A DNA stretch of 64,000 nt from Alicyclobacillus kakegawensis NBRC 103104 (GCF_001552655.1 NZ_BCRP01000008.1:1-64000); one strand, 5' to 3'. Counted from the first letter of the stretch, positions 8,251 through 17,867 are shown. The notes: generated by a model not told the origin, from the letters alone. Numbers and translations are program-made.

Positions 8251-9924
8251 ATGTCAAAGTGGCAATGGGTCACCGCCCTGTCATTAGGAACCGCGATAAC
8301 CGTCGCTGGCTGCGGATCAGGCTCTGGCGGGAATACCGACGGTTCCAAGAACTCGGCCGCCACGTCGCAATCCCAGCGCAGCGCGGCATCTACTCCGTCG
8401 GTTCTGAAAATCGGGCCGGGTGTTAGCGGAGATTTCCAACATGTGTTCAATCCCTTTCAAGGTGGCAGTGCGGCTCCAGGGACAAACGGATTTATCTATG
8501 AGTCGCTGTTTTATTTCAATCCGGTAGGGCCGCAGCAGTACGGCCTGCTCGCGTCGTCCTATAAATGGAGCCACGGGAACAAGACTCTGACCGTCGAGTT
8601 AAGGAAGAATGTCACCTGGACAGATGGAAAGCGCTTCACGGCAAAGGATGTGACCTTTACCTTTGGCCTGCTGAAAAAATATCCCGCGACAGATACCAAT
8701 GGGATCTGGAACCAGCTGTCATCCATATCCGCGAAGGGAGATTATGAAGTCACTTTTGACTTCAAGAAACCGAACGTTCCATTCGCCTGGTATATCCTCA
8801 GCACCACCATTGTCCCTGAGCACATTTGGGCCGGTCTTGGCAATCCTACCAAAGCGGTGGTTCAGGACCCGGTGGGTACGGGCCCGTACAAACTCTCCAG
8901 CTTCAGTCCGCAAATCATTACGTATCAGGCCAACGATGCTTATTACCTGGGCAAACCGCCTGTGAAAACAGTGGAAATGCAGGCGTACGCCAGCAACGAC
9001 GCAGAGACTATGGGTTTGGTCAAACATGAAGTGGATTGGTCCGGGATTTTTATTCCTAACATTGATAGCGTTTACACCTCCAAAGACGCCAACAGCCGCT
9101 ACTGGTTTCCGCCTAATGATGTCGTCATGCTGTACGCCAATTTAAAGGATCCGTTGCTGAAACAATGGCCGGTTCGTGAGGCCATCAGTCTGGGAATCAA
9201 CCGTAAAGAGTTGGTGCAAAAAGCGGAGGACGGGTATGTGGATGTCGCGAGCCCGACTGGATTGGTGCTGCCGAACAATCAGGACTGGGTGGACCCGAAG
9301 CTGAAGGGCACCAACTTTTCCTATGATCCCAAAAAGGCTGTGCAGGTCCTGGAGCAGGCCGGATTTAAGAAGAACAGCAAAGGGGTTTTTGTGTCCCCAA
9401 GCGGTCAGGAACTGTCCTTCACATTGCAGATTGTCCCAGGTTGGTCGGATTGGTATACGGCCTGTTCTCTGATTGCATCCCAACTGAAAGACATTGGAAT
9501 TCGTGTCCAGGTACAGGGTGAACAGGCGGCCGCCTACACCTCGAATCTGACCAACCACAAGTACCAGCTGGCACTGTCGTGGACCGTGGCGGGGCCAACC
9601 CCCTACTACCTGTATGAAAATTTGCTGGGTTCCAATGGAGGATGGAACATTGAGCAATGGAGGGATCCAGGTACGGACAAGGTATTGCAGGATTTTTCTA
9701 CGACCACGAACAAAGACCGGCAAACGGCAGACATATACTCCCTGGAACACACAATGGTCCAAAAATTGCCCGCGATTCCGCTCTTCTATGGGGTTCACTG
9801 GTCGGAGTACAATGATAAGCAGTTCAAGGGATGGCCGACGGCTGACAATCCTTATGCCAATCCCGCACCGTACGAGTGGCCAGGGCCGGAGATCGTCTTG
9901 ATGCACTTGAAGCCTGCGGACTAA
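8251..9924 (+). CDS. ABC transporter substrate-binding lipoprotein, SBP family 5
   Basis: A 557-residue lipoprotein. The signal peptide ends at lipobox VAGC with the lipidated Cys at residue 21, followed by a Gly/Ser-rich linker. The mature part has features of the DppA/OppA family (SBP_bac_5): the YESLFYFNP start, the LRKNVTWTDGKRFTAKDV block and the VREAISLGINR block. It would bind peptides or, as many members do, oligosaccharides. No permease or ATPase gene is adjacent; the gene is bracketed by a LacI regulator and a terminator, so it works with a transporter encoded elsewhere. The LacI neighbour favours a sugar ligand. Confidence 0.88.
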   Translation: MSKWQWVTALSLGTAITVAGCGSGSGGNTDGSKNSAATSQSQRSAASTPSVLKIGPGVSGDFQHVFNPFQGGSAAPGTNGFIYESLFYFNPVGPQQYGLLASSYKWSHGNKTLTVELRKNVTWTDGKRFTAKDVTFTFGLLKKYPATDTNGIWNQLSSISAKGDYEVTFDFKKPNVPFAWYILSTTIVPEHIWAGLGNPTKAVVQDPVGTGPYKLSSFSPQIITYQANDAYYLGKPPVKTVEMQAYASNDAETMGLVKHEVDWSGIFIPNIDSVYTSKDANSRYWFPPNDVVMLYANLKDPLLKQWPVREAISLGINRKELVQKAEDGYVDVASPTGLVLPNNQDWVDPKLKGTNFSYDPKKAVQVLEQAGFKKNSKGVFVSPSGQELSFTLQIVPGWSDWYTACSLIASQLKDIGIRVQVQGEQAAAYTSNLTNHKYQLALSWTVAGPTPYYLYENLLGSNGGWNIEQWRDPGTDKVLQDFSTTTNKDRQTADIYSLEHTMVQKLPAIPLFYGVHWSEYNDKQFKGWPTADNPYANPAPYEWPGPEIVLMHLKPAD

Positions 9925-9973
9925 GCTGGTCATTGTTTGTCAGCGCAGTCGCGGATTGAAAATCGCTCACTGT

Positions 9974-10016
9974 GGCACCCAAATTTCGCTGCCAGCGATC
10001 TTGGGTGCCTTCTTAT
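9974..10016 (+). terminator. terminator after binding-protein gene
   Basis: A nine-pair stem GGCACCCAA (9974-9982) / TTGGGTGCC (10001-10009) encloses a smaller hairpin and is followed by TTCTTATT. It lies 50 bases after the stop codon. Confidence 0.7.
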
Positions 10017-10120
10017 TGGGCGTTGATTCGGGTATTATTACATATCCGATTGAGCGTTGAAAATCTTCGGTTCGGTATTTAAATAATATTTAAATAATTC
10101 TATTGTTAGGGGGCCAAAGG

Positions 10121-10351
10121 ATGAGGGAGTATTTGAATCCGGCCGAGACGGCTTTGGTTATCGTCGATGTCCAGAACGATTTCTGCCACGAGGAAGGGGC
10201 CTGCGCGAAGCGGGGGGATGACGTCACGGCGGCCCAGGCCATGAAGATGCATATGCTACCTGCGATCAGGAGTTGTATCCCATGGCTTTACCGTGGATTG
10301 CTGCTCAATAGATCTGGCGAAAGACACATTTTCAACAATAATCGACAATGA
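10121..10351 (+). pseudogene. isochorismatase-family cysteine hydrolase, N-terminal remnant
   Basis: The reading frame begins with a normal ribosome site (AGGGGG) and about 50 residues that match the start of isochorismatase-like hydrolases: TALVIVDVQNDFCHEEGACA contains the catalytic Asp of the family. After MLPAIRS the similarity stops and an unrelated 30-residue tail runs to a stop. Normal members are about 200 residues and need a Lys and a Cys that are missing here. This is therefore a gene truncated by deletion rather than a small gene. The original substrate is unknown. Confidence 0.7.
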
Positions 10352-10421
10352 AAGCACTTTACTCTTGCCTTTTTGCATAATATACTTCTAAACTGTTAGT
10401 TAGAAAGGTGGAAATTCTCAG

Positions 10422-11585
10422 TTGCGAGGCGATGCACGATTATTGCGGCGGTTGAATGAGAGAAGAATATTGAACGCAATTCGTCTAAAAGGGCCCGTTT
10501 CTCGAACTGAATTGCAGCGGGAACTAGGGCTGGCATTGCCCACGGTTTCACGCGGGGTTGACAGGCTCTTGGAGCGTGGGTGGATCCGCTCAGTGGGCAG
10601 CGGTGATTCGACGGGCGGCCGTCCGCCCGAGTTAGTGGAGATCAATCCAAATGGTGGGTTTGCCCTAGGAGTGGATCTGGGCCGAGATACGGTTACCACG
10701 GTAATAACGGATCTCTTTGCTAGGCCTAAGTGTATGAGCACAGTGCGGCTGGCCGGTTTGGGCGGCCCTGAGGGATTGGTTCAATACCTCAGTGATTTTG
10801 CGGAGACCAGCGGCTGCTCGCCAGACCTGCTGGTAGGCATCGGTGTCGCCGCGCCTGGTCCGCTGGATACGTATGCCGGCCGTCTATTGCAGCCAGAGAA
10901 CATGCCAGAAGTGTGGCATGGAGTCTGCATGGCCAGCTTGTTGCAGAAGCGGTTCTCTGTTCCCGTGTACCTTGAAAATGACGCGAATGCGGCCGCGCTC
11001 GGTGAAACCTGGTTTGGTGACTGGGGAGACGTGCGCCACGCATTGTTCATTTTGGCCGATGCTGGTGTCGGCGCCGGCGTGGTCATCGATGGTTCCATTT
11101 ACGCAGGGGCACACGACATGGCTGGGGAGTTCAGCCACATGATTGTCAACGTGGACGGCGACTGGTGCACCTGTGGCAGACGTGGATGTGTCACCAGTGT
11201 GGCCTCACGGCATGCGATTGAGTGGAATGTGCAACGTTCTCGAGAGCGCCAGGAAAATGAGCCCTTTGAAGAAATCATTCGGCGTGCGAAGGGGGGGATG
11301 GAGCCGGAGGTATCCGTAGTGCAATCGGCAATTCTGTATCTGAGCGTGGGGATTGCCAATATGGCGTATACATTTGATCCTGATTTAGTGATTCTAGGGG
11401 GCTCTATGTTATTGGTGGACAAGTTTGTCAGTAATGCCGTGATCCATGAATTGCAGAGGCTCATGCGCAGTCGCTGTACCATCGTCGAGACCCAGTTTGG
11501 GTTACAGGCGGTGGCTATCGGTGGGGCCACTTTGGCTCTTCAGGGAATCTATGACGTCAAGCCACTTGTGGCGGTGGACAGTTGA
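10422..11585 (+). CDS. ROK-family transcriptional regulator (NagC/XylR type)
   Basis: A 387-residue protein. Residues 1-65 are a winged helix (RRILNAIRLKGPVSRTELQR). The ROK fold follows, with the sugar-pocket motif LENDANAAALGE, GEFSHMIV, and the zinc motif CTCGRRGC. The catalytic-type Asp of ENDAN is retained, so weak sugar kinase activity cannot be excluded, but the DNA-binding domain makes it a repressor responding to a sugar. TTG 10422 follows AAAGGTGG. Its stop overlaps the start of a GH130 gene, so it heads the GH130/ABC operon and probably controls it. Confidence 0.9.
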   Translation: MRGDARLLRRLNERRILNAIRLKGPVSRTELQRELGLALPTVSRGVDRLLERGWIRSVGSGDSTGGRPPELVEINPNGGFALGVDLGRDTVTTVITDLFARPKCMSTVRLAGLGGPEGLVQYLSDFAETSGCSPDLLVGIGVAAPGPLDTYAGRLLQPENMPEVWHGVCMASLLQKRFSVPVYLENDANAAALGETWFGDWGDVRHALFILADAGVGAGVVIDGSIYAGAHDMAGEFSHMIVNVDGDWCTCGRRGCVTSVASRHAIEWNVQRSRERQENEPFEEIIRRAKGGMEPEVSVVQSAILYLSVGIANMAYTFDPDLVILGGSMLLVDKFVSNAVIHELQRLMRSRCTIVETQFGLQAVAIGGATLALQGIYDVKPLVAVDS

Positions 11586-12664
11586 ATACAGAGAGGATGA
11601 CGACAGTGGGGGTATACCGTTACCCGGAAAATCCTTTATTGACCCCGGCAGATGTACCGCCACACCGCGACGACTTCGAGGTTATTGGTGTGTTTAATGC
11701 CGGAGTGGCCAAATATCATGATGAAATCATTTTGTTGCTGCGTGTGGCCGAGCGACCGGTTGCACAAGATGAGCAAACCATTAAAGCTGCCATCTTCGAC
11801 GTAAGCGCTAAAGGTCTTCGAATCGAGACATTCCATCGAAATGATCAGCGTTATGACTTTTCGGATCCACGCAGTATCGCGCCTGTTGAAAGAAAAGGTG
11901 GCTTTACCTACCTGACGTCCATCTCCCACCTGCGGATTGCTCGGAGCGTGGATGGACGCCACTTTCACGTTGACGAGCAACCTTTTCTTTACCCGCAGAC
12001 GGAGTTGGAGACATTTGGGGTGGAAGACGCTCGGATTACGCAAATCGGCGATACCTATTACATCACATACAGCGCTGTCTCTGCGCGCGGAGTAGGAGTT
12101 GTATTGGCTTCCACAAAAAATTTTCACGACGTGCATCGCCATGGCATGATCTTGCCACCCGAGAACAAGGACGTGGTTCTCTTTCCTGAACCGATAGGGG
12201 GGAAATACTACTGCCTACATCGCCCGGTGCCGAGTGGCAACGGTTCACCAGACATATGGTTGGCCGAGTCGTCAGACCTCAATCATTGGGGAAACCATCA
12301 CCATTTGATGGGTTGCCGCCCTGAAGCTTGGGACAGCAGAAGGCTAGGAGCAGGCGCGCCTCCACTGAGGACGGAGCATGGATGGTTAGAACTTTATCAC
12401 GCCGCCGACGAGGATGCACGCTACTGTGTGGGGGCGGTCCTACTCGATCTTGAGGACCCTTCTCAGGTTCTCGTTCGCTCCCGGCATCCTATTTTGGTAC
12501 CAGAGGCTGACTACGAGACAAACGGATTTTTTGGAAACGTTGTATTCCCTTGTGGTGCTCTGCTCCAAGGAGATACTGTACAGGTCTATTACGGTGTGGC
12601 GGATACTTCGATGGCATGCGTGGAAATTCCACTGCAGACCATATTTGATTCACTTGGATCATAA
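11582..12664 (+). CDS. GH130 glycosidase-family phosphorylase
   Basis: A 360-residue five-bladed beta-propeller type protein. The family signature appears as FGVEDARITQIGDTYYITYS, where the Asp of EDAR is the likely proton donor. GH130 enzymes phosphorolyse beta-mannosides (for example mannosyl-glucose or 1,2/1,4-mannobiose) to mannose 1-phosphate; a few members hydrolyse. The start is TTG 11582, overlapping the stop of the ROK gene, or ATG 11597 with a weaker site. It is cytoplasmic (no signal peptide) and precedes a sugar ABC importer, fitting import followed by phosphorolysis. Exact linkage specificity cannot be read. Confidence 0.85.
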   Translation: MNTERMTTVGVYRYPENPLLTPADVPPHRDDFEVIGVFNAGVAKYHDEIILLLRVAERPVAQDEQTIKAAIFDVSAKGLRIETFHRNDQRYDFSDPRSIAPVERKGGFTYLTSISHLRIARSVDGRHFHVDEQPFLYPQTELETFGVEDARITQIGDTYYITYSAVSARGVGVVLASTKNFHDVHRHGMILPPENKDVVLFPEPIGGKYYCLHRPVPSGNGSPDIWLAESSDLNHWGNHHHLMGCRPEAWDSRRLGAGAPPLRTEHGWLELYHAADEDARYCVGAVLLDLEDPSQVLVRSRHPILVPEADYETNGFFGNVVFPCGALLQGDTVQVYYGVADTSMACVEIPLQTIFDSLGS

Positions 12665-12680
12665 GTAAAGGGGGACATGC

Positions 12681-13997
12681 GTGATGTTGAACGCCGGGAC
12701 TAAGTGGACCGTAAGTGTAGTCATGGCAGGAGCAGTACTTTTGTCTGCAACAGCTTGTGGCAGTGGGGGGACTGGCAACGGCAACAGCGCTAGCAAAAGC
12801 CATTCAGCGGGACCGGTTACCATTACGTTTGGAACGTGGGGCGGTGCAGAAGAAGATGCTCAACTTCACAAGATCATCAACAAAATCAACCAGGAACATA
12901 AGAATGAATTCCATATTAAGGAAATAAATACGCCAAGTAACTATGATCAAAAGCTGAAGACCGAGATTGCGGCTGGATCGGCTCCTGATATTTTCTATCT
13001 GTCGGATGGGGAGGCCACCACCTATGCGCAAAGCGGCGCCATTCTCGATTTGCAGCCGTATCTAGACAAATACAAAGACAAATATGTGGTGGCCAATTTA
13101 GATAATTACTATCCGAATACACTAAAAAATGACAAATACGATGGAGACTACTACGCTCTCCCGTGGATTGGACAGCCGACGGTGATGTATTACAATCCGA
13201 AACTCTTCAAGCAGGCCGGTTTACAGGAGCCCAAGAACGGCTGGACGTGGCAGGATTTTCTTAATGACTGCCGTCAAATAAAGAAGAAGACCGGAGTTTA
13301 TGGATTCCTCTTGTCCAACGGTTGGCCTCCGGTGTACGACTTTATTTGGTCCTACGGCGGAGACTTTTGGAATAAAGACATGACTAAGAGTACCTTCGAT
13401 TCACCGCAAACAGTGGATGCCCTGAACATGCTGCATACTCTGGTACAGGAAAAACTGGTTCCGAGCCAGGCGGAGTTGGCCAACGTGGATATCGAAGACT
13501 TGTTCCGACAAGGTAAGGTGGCGATGTTTGCGGGAGGAGCTGCCGATGGCAACTATGCAGCGAAAGGATTTCAGGCCAAGGTGGCTCCCTTGCCAAAAGG
13601 TGCTGTCCAAGTGACGGACTTGGGTATTGATGACATGGCCATCAATGCCCACACAAAGGTGGATAAGGACACAGTATTCAAGGCGTTTGTGGCACTGCTC
13701 GACGGGATCGACCATTGGAAGGTTGTTCCGCCCATTAAACAATACGCGGCTAACTTGGAACAGTTGGATGTGCCTGACGCTCCGGGCGGACACACGCCCA
13801 AGGACAGGATTCAGCCAATCTTGACATCGATGGAACACGCGCGCCTTTTGCAAGCGCTTCCGAATCCAACAGCACAACAGAACTTCTGGAACGTGCTGGC
13901 CAACGATGTCTATGAGCCGTTGCTGTTGGGCAAAGAAACTCCGAAACAGATTGCAAAGAAGACCCAAGATGACTTGAATAATTTGATTAATAAATGA
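12681..13997 (+). CDS. sugar ABC transporter substrate-binding lipoprotein (SBP family 1)
   Basis: A 438-residue lipoprotein with a signal peptide and lipobox ATAC (Cys26), then a Gly/Asn/Ser linker. The mature part begins VTITFGTWGGAEED and carries blocks typical of MalE-like sugar-binding proteins (APDIFYL, ALPWIGQPTVMYYN, GKVAMFAGG). The start is GTG 12681 or ATG 12684 after AAAGGGGG. It captures an oligosaccharide outside the membrane for the two permeases downstream. With GH130 genes on both sides the ligand is probably a beta-mannoside oligosaccharide (inference). No ATPase gene is in the operon, so a shared MsmX-type ATPase is likely. Confidence 0.92.
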   Translation: MMLNAGTKWTVSVVMAGAVLLSATACGSGGTGNGNSASKSHSAGPVTITFGTWGGAEEDAQLHKIINKINQEHKNEFHIKEINTPSNYDQKLKTEIAAGSAPDIFYLSDGEATTYAQSGAILDLQPYLDKYKDKYVVANLDNYYPNTLKNDKYDGDYYALPWIGQPTVMYYNPKLFKQAGLQEPKNGWTWQDFLNDCRQIKKKTGVYGFLLSNGWPPVYDFIWSYGGDFWNKDMTKSTFDSPQTVDALNMLHTLVQEKLVPSQAELANVDIEDLFRQGKVAMFAGGAADGNYAAKGFQAKVAPLPKGAVQVTDLGIDDMAINAHTKVDKDTVFKAFVALLDGIDHWKVVPPIKQYAANLEQLDVPDAPGGHTPKDRIQPILTSMEHARLLQALPNPTAQQNFWNVLANDVYEPLLLGKETPKQIAKKTQDDLNNLINK

Positions 13998-14017
13998 GCG
14001 GTCGTTGACACGACAAG

Positions 14018-14106
14018 CCGCGGGCATACCAGGAGCGGTCTGTTCTATTTCTTTTGGTATGTTGAGCAAGTTACGCGGCTCCTGGCGGTGAAACCAGGGG
14101 CCGCGG
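14018..14106 (+). repeat. intercistronic hairpin set between binding protein and permease
   Basis: Several stems are possible and compete: CATACCA (14025-14031) with TGGTATG (14055-14061), or the overlapping CCAGGAGC (14029-14036) with GCTCCTGG (14078-14085). CCTGG/CCAGG (14081-14085/14094-14098) and CCGCGGG copies at both edges add more. No T-run follows. It probably lowers permease expression relative to the binding protein or protects the upstream mRNA. Confidence 0.5.
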
Positions 14107-14132
14107 GTTTATAGGAACAGGGGGGGGCTGGA

Positions 14133-15035
14133 TTGAACACGAAACACCGTGAGGCGCTATTAGGGTATCTTTACATCAGTCCCTGGTTGATAGGTTTTTT
14201 GTGCTTGACGCTCGGGCCTTTGCTGGCATCCCTGTATTTTGGATTTACTCAATACAACCTGTTAAGTGCACCAAAATTCATTGGACTGCAGAATTATATA
14301 CACCTTCTACATGATCCAGACTTCTGGCAGTCTCTGTATGTCACTTTCTATTATGCCATCTTCTCGGTTCCATTGGACTTGTTGGTAGCCCTGGGAATGG
14401 CGATTCTCCTGAATCAAAAGGTGCGACTCATGCGTTGGTTTCGCACCATATTTTACTTGCCTGCGGTGTTGCCTCCGGTGGCCGTAGCAATTTTATGGAA
14501 CTGGATATTAAATCCCAAATACGGGATACTGAATCGCTTCCTTGCTATATTACATTTGCCACAGCCCCAGTGGCTGGTGACCCCACAATGGACGGTGCCG
14601 TCCTTCATTGTTATGAGTGTTTGGGGAGTCGGCACCTGGATGATTACATTTTTGGCCGGCTTGCAAGATGTGCCTGTGAACTTGTATGAGGCCGCCATTA
14701 TAGATGGTGCATCCGTGTTGAAAAAGTTTTGGTACATCACCTTGCCCATGATTTCTCCTGTGCTGTTTTTCAACCTGGTCATGGGTGTAATCGCTGCGTT
14801 TAGTTTCTTCACACAAGCGTTTGTCATGGGTTCTGGATACGGAGGCCAAGGAGCGGGCGTCAACAATGCTGGTTTGTTTTACGCTCTCAATATCTATATT
14901 CAGGGGTTCTCCGATTTAAACATGGGTTATGCCTCTGCTCTTGCCTGGGTACTGTTTCTCATTGTCCTGCTCTTGACGTTGCTCATCTTTAAGAGTTCTG
15001 CCTTATGGGTGTATTACGGGGGTGAGAGAGAATGA
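14133..15035 (+). CDS. sugar ABC transporter permease (MalF type)
   Basis: A 300-residue membrane protein with six predicted segments. The cytoplasmic EAA loop (EAAIIDGASVLKKFWYITLP) that docks to the ATPase is intact. TTG 14133 follows a long G-rich site. It overlaps the next permease gene by four bases (ATGA), showing translational coupling. Together they form the channel for the sugar captured by the binding protein at 12681. Confidence 0.92.
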   Translation: MNTKHREALLGYLYISPWLIGFLCLTLGPLLASLYFGFTQYNLLSAPKFIGLQNYIHLLHDPDFWQSLYVTFYYAIFSVPLDLLVALGMAILLNQKVRLMRWFRTIFYLPAVLPPVAVAILWNWILNPKYGILNRFLAILHLPQPQWLVTPQWTVPSFIVMSVWGVGTWMITFLAGLQDVPVNLYEAAIIDGASVLKKFWYITLPMISPVLFFNLVMGVIAAFSFFTQAFVMGSGYGGQGAGVNNAGLFYALNIYIQGFSDLNMGYASALAWVLFLIVLLLTLLIFKSSALWVYYGGERE

Positions 15036-15916
15036 GTGCTCGTACATCGCTGACAGCCGATACCTCGTATGCCACAGGTGTGTCCGTACGGTTTTCGCGT
15101 CGCTTGTCACGGGTTGTCACGTATCTTCTCCTGGTAGGCACCTCCGTCTGTTTCCTGATTCCTTTTGCCTGGTTGATTGTGAGCGCCTTTAAGACCAGCG
15201 ATGAGATCTTTGTCTATCCGCCCATTTGGTGGCCGGAACATTGGCGCTGGGAGAATTTCGTGCAAGCGTTGACGACTCTTCCATTTGGGCGGTATGCACT
15301 GAACTCGATCTTAATTGCTGTCATAAATGTGGTCGGCAATGTGGTGTCTTGTTCGCTGGTTGCTTATGGATTTGCGCGCTTTCGATTTCCTGGGCGTCGT
15401 ATCCTTTTCATGGTGTTACTGGCAACCATGATGGTACCCAGTCAAGTGCTGCTTGTCCCGCAGTTCGTCCTATTTCACGAATTGGGGTGGACAAATACGT
15501 TTCTCCCTCTTACGGTGCCAGCCTTCTTTGGATCCGCCTTTTACGTGTTTTTACTGCGTCAGTTCTTCATGACCCTGCCGTTGGAACTTGAAGAAGCTGC
15601 GAAGATAGATGGAGCCGGGAGCTTACGTACGTTTCTTACCATTGTGCTGCCGCAAGTGAAACCTGCCTTGACAGCGGTCGCCATTTTTTCTTTCCAGGGT
15701 GCCTGGAACGACTTTCTCTCGCCTCTTATCTATTTAAATGATCCAACGAAATTTACACTGCAATTAGGACTTGCTCAATTTCAAGGTACCTACCACACGG
15801 AATGGAACCTGATTATGGCGGCGACCGTAGTCGTGATGCTGCCAATGCTGGCCATTTTCTTTGCAGCCCAACGCTATTTTATCGAGGGCATCACAATGAC
15901 AGGCTTGAAGGGATAG
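15032..15916 (+). CDS. sugar ABC transporter permease (MalG type)
   Basis: A 294-residue membrane protein with a longer cytoplasmic N terminus and six segments. The EAA loop is EEAAKIDGAGSLRTF followed by LP. The C terminus, RYFIEGITMTGLKG, is the standard MalG-type ending. It is the second half of the importer channel and is translationally coupled to the preceding permease. Confidence 0.92.
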   Translation: MSARTSLTADTSYATGVSVRFSRRLSRVVTYLLLVGTSVCFLIPFAWLIVSAFKTSDEIFVYPPIWWPEHWRWENFVQALTTLPFGRYALNSILIAVINVVGNVVSCSLVAYGFARFRFPGRRILFMVLLATMMVPSQVLLVPQFVLFHELGWTNTFLPLTVPAFFGSAFYVFLLRQFFMTLPLELEEAAKIDGAGSLRTFLTIVLPQVKPALTAVAIFSFQGAWNDFLSPLIYLNDPTKFTLQLGLAQFQGTYHTEWNLIMAATVVVMLPMLAIFFAAQRYFIEGITMTGLKG

Positions 15917-15998
15917 TTACAATGTAGCGCGGATATGGCCTAGGCTTGCCGCGTAGGAGTGGTTTTCTTGTATCTTACAGAATGGGGAGAGCCGCACA

Positions 15999-16970
15999 TT
16001 GAGTTCAGTCATACAAACCATCACTTTTCCGTTGGGCCCTTTTGTAAAACATGTCTCCAATCCGATACTTGGACCAATTGGAGATACGTGGCAGGCCAAA
16101 GACTTGTTCAATCCCACAGCTGTATGTAAAGATGGGAAAGTCTACTTACTATATCGAGCGGAAGATCATTCGGGAGTCGGGCGCTGGAATGGCACTTCCC
16201 GAATTGGACTGGCCGTCAGCGAGGATGGAATTCATTTTGAACGACATGCCGATCCCGTGTTGGTCCCTACAGAGCCCTACGAGCTTCCGGGTGGATGTGA
16301 GGATCCGCGGGTGACACAAATCGGAGACACCTACTACCTCACATATTCGGCGTTTGATGGACGCAGTGCCCGGTTGTGCCTGGCTACATCCACCGATTTG
16401 TACCATTGGACGAAGCACGGCATTCTGTTTCCTGAGTGGCCGGGTGGTAGATCACATAGGGTGTGGTCAAAATCTGGTGCCATTCTGGGCGATCCCATTG
16501 CAGGGCGATACGTAATGTATTTCGGTGATACGAACATCTGGATAGCTTACTCGGAAGACCTCATCCACTGGACTCCCGATGCTACCCCGGTTCTGTGTCC
16601 TTCGGACCATCCCCAAGCTTTCGACAGCGCGCTGGTTGAGCCTGGGCCTTCACCCATACTGACCAGTGACGGTATTCTTTTAATATACAATGCAGCCAGA
16701 CGCATAGAGCCTGTCGACGCGTCGTTCCTGGATTCGTCAGGTTACAGCCTTTACTATGCCGTCGGACAAGCCCTCTTTTCGCAGGAGGATCCCGCTCGGG
16801 TATTGGCGCGCACGGCCGAGCCCTTCATGATTCCAGGTTCTGAAGACGAGCTGAAAGGTCAGGTGGACAACGTGGTGTTTGCCGAAGGCCTTGTCCATCA
16901 TAATGACGTCTGGTACCTCTACTACGGCATGGCCGATTCAAAGATTGGCGTCGCAACGTTGGTGAAGTAA
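15999..16970 (+). CDS. GH130 phosphorylase, second copy
   Basis: A 323-residue protein with the GH130 signature GGCEDPRVTQIGDTYYLTYS and the propeller element KDGKVYLLYRAED. It is clearly paralogous to the enzyme at 11582 but diverged, so the two probably cleave different mannosides or act in sequence. TTG 15999 follows GGGGAGA. It is the last gene of the ROK-GH130-ABC operon and is followed by a terminator. Phosphorolysis would conserve energy as mannose 1-phosphate. Confidence 0.87.
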   Translation: MSSVIQTITFPLGPFVKHVSNPILGPIGDTWQAKDLFNPTAVCKDGKVYLLYRAEDHSGVGRWNGTSRIGLAVSEDGIHFERHADPVLVPTEPYELPGGCEDPRVTQIGDTYYLTYSAFDGRSARLCLATSTDLYHWTKHGILFPEWPGGRSHRVWSKSGAILGDPIAGRYVMYFGDTNIWIAYSEDLIHWTPDATPVLCPSDHPQAFDSALVEPGPSPILTSDGILLIYNAARRIEPVDASFLDSSGYSLYYAVGQALFSQEDPARVLARTAEPFMIPGSEDELKGQVDNVVFAEGLVHHNDVWYLYYGMADSKIGVATLVK

Positions 16971-16989
16971 ACATATTTTCCGATAAGGT

Positions 16990-17036
16990 GCTGTCCTGAA
17001 ACCCGCCGTAAGACGGGAGAAGGGACAGCCATTTTT
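16990..17036 (+). terminator. terminator at end of GH130 operon
   Basis: Stem GCTGTCC (16990-16996) / GGACAGC (17023-17029) encloses a second stem (CCCG/CGGG) and is followed by CATTTTT. It directly abuts the IS remnant, so an IS end contributing to it cannot be excluded. Confidence 0.65.
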
Positions 17037-17593
17037 ACTTTCTTATGTGAACTATTTCCCTATTCCCCACATTTCGTGCTCGTTCTTTCGGTGTGTAAGT
17101 GGCTGGGATACAAACTGATATTGAAAGATTTTTATACGGAAGTAGGTCGTTGACCGACAGCGTCTCAGGCAGGGACAGTAACGAGGGGAGAGTGGTTTGC
17201 TGCCAATAAGACCGTGTGAACCGCTTGGAGCCGGGCTCCACGAGGCGGGCAACAATCATGCCGATGACGATGGAGCGCGAAAGCTCATCACCGCCGAGCA
17301 GTTTGTCCAGTCCGACTTGGCGAACAGTTGAGAGGACGGCCCATACGGCGCCGTGAGACCGGGAAGTGGTAATCCGGAAGGTTTCGGACGCTGAGATGAA
17401 CGCCTCTCCTTTCAGGGCGCGGCGAATGAGCTCGACGACATGCTCGGGGGAGTGCGGACAGATTGGCGAGCGTGCGATGTTTGACCTTTCCATCCTCCCG
17501 GTACGTCTGGCGAAGAAGAATGGAGGTATAGGTCTTGCCCTTGTATGTACGTTTGGTGATGGCTACGTGCATGGCGTTGGATGGTTTTCTCAT
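17035..17593 (-). mobile_element. IS1634-type transposase remnant
   Basis: Two overlapping frames on the minus strand together read like the start of an IS1634 (IS4 superfamily) transposase. The N-terminal piece, MHVAITKRTYKGKTYTS and on through YREDGKVKHRTLANLS, ends near 17462. The continuation, VVELIRRALKGEAFIS and GAVWAVLSTVRQVGLDKLLGG, lies in another frame to about 17080. Full transposases of this family exceed 500 residues; only about 150 remain, with no DDE catalytic core. It is thus frameshifted and truncated, and inactive. Confidence 0.75.
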
Positions 17594-17672
17594 AGGTATT
17601 TACATTCGCCACTGAATCGAAGATTCTTCCCGCTCTGCAAACAATTTTAGTGGCTACAATATTAAAAATAAA

Positions 17673-17712
17673 AATGCCTTAAGACCTTGTTCATCAAGCT
17701 CTTAAGGCTCAT
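17673..17712. repeat. strong hairpin, possible terminator or IS end
   Basis: Arms GCCTTAAGA (17676-17684) and TCTTAAGGC (17700-17708) pair perfectly and an inner CTTG/CAAG extends the stem after a C-C mismatch. An A-rich run precedes it and TCATTT follows. It lies between the IS remnant and the GH31 gene. Confidence 0.45.
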
Positions 17713-17867
17713 TTAGACCGTGAACTTCCGCCTAAATACCGAGAAAATGTTCCTCAAAGAATGCCTTGACGAAAAACCGACTATTTAGATAGACTAGCTT
17801 TATATTAAACCTCCTTGTTGGGTCGACAATACCTTATGCACATGATTGTGCGGAAGGCGGGGGTCGG

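Noticed and set aside
17766-17794. TTGACG with a weak -10 upstream of the GH31 gene
   Set aside because: The -10 hexamer at correct spacing is poor; not enough to call a promoter.
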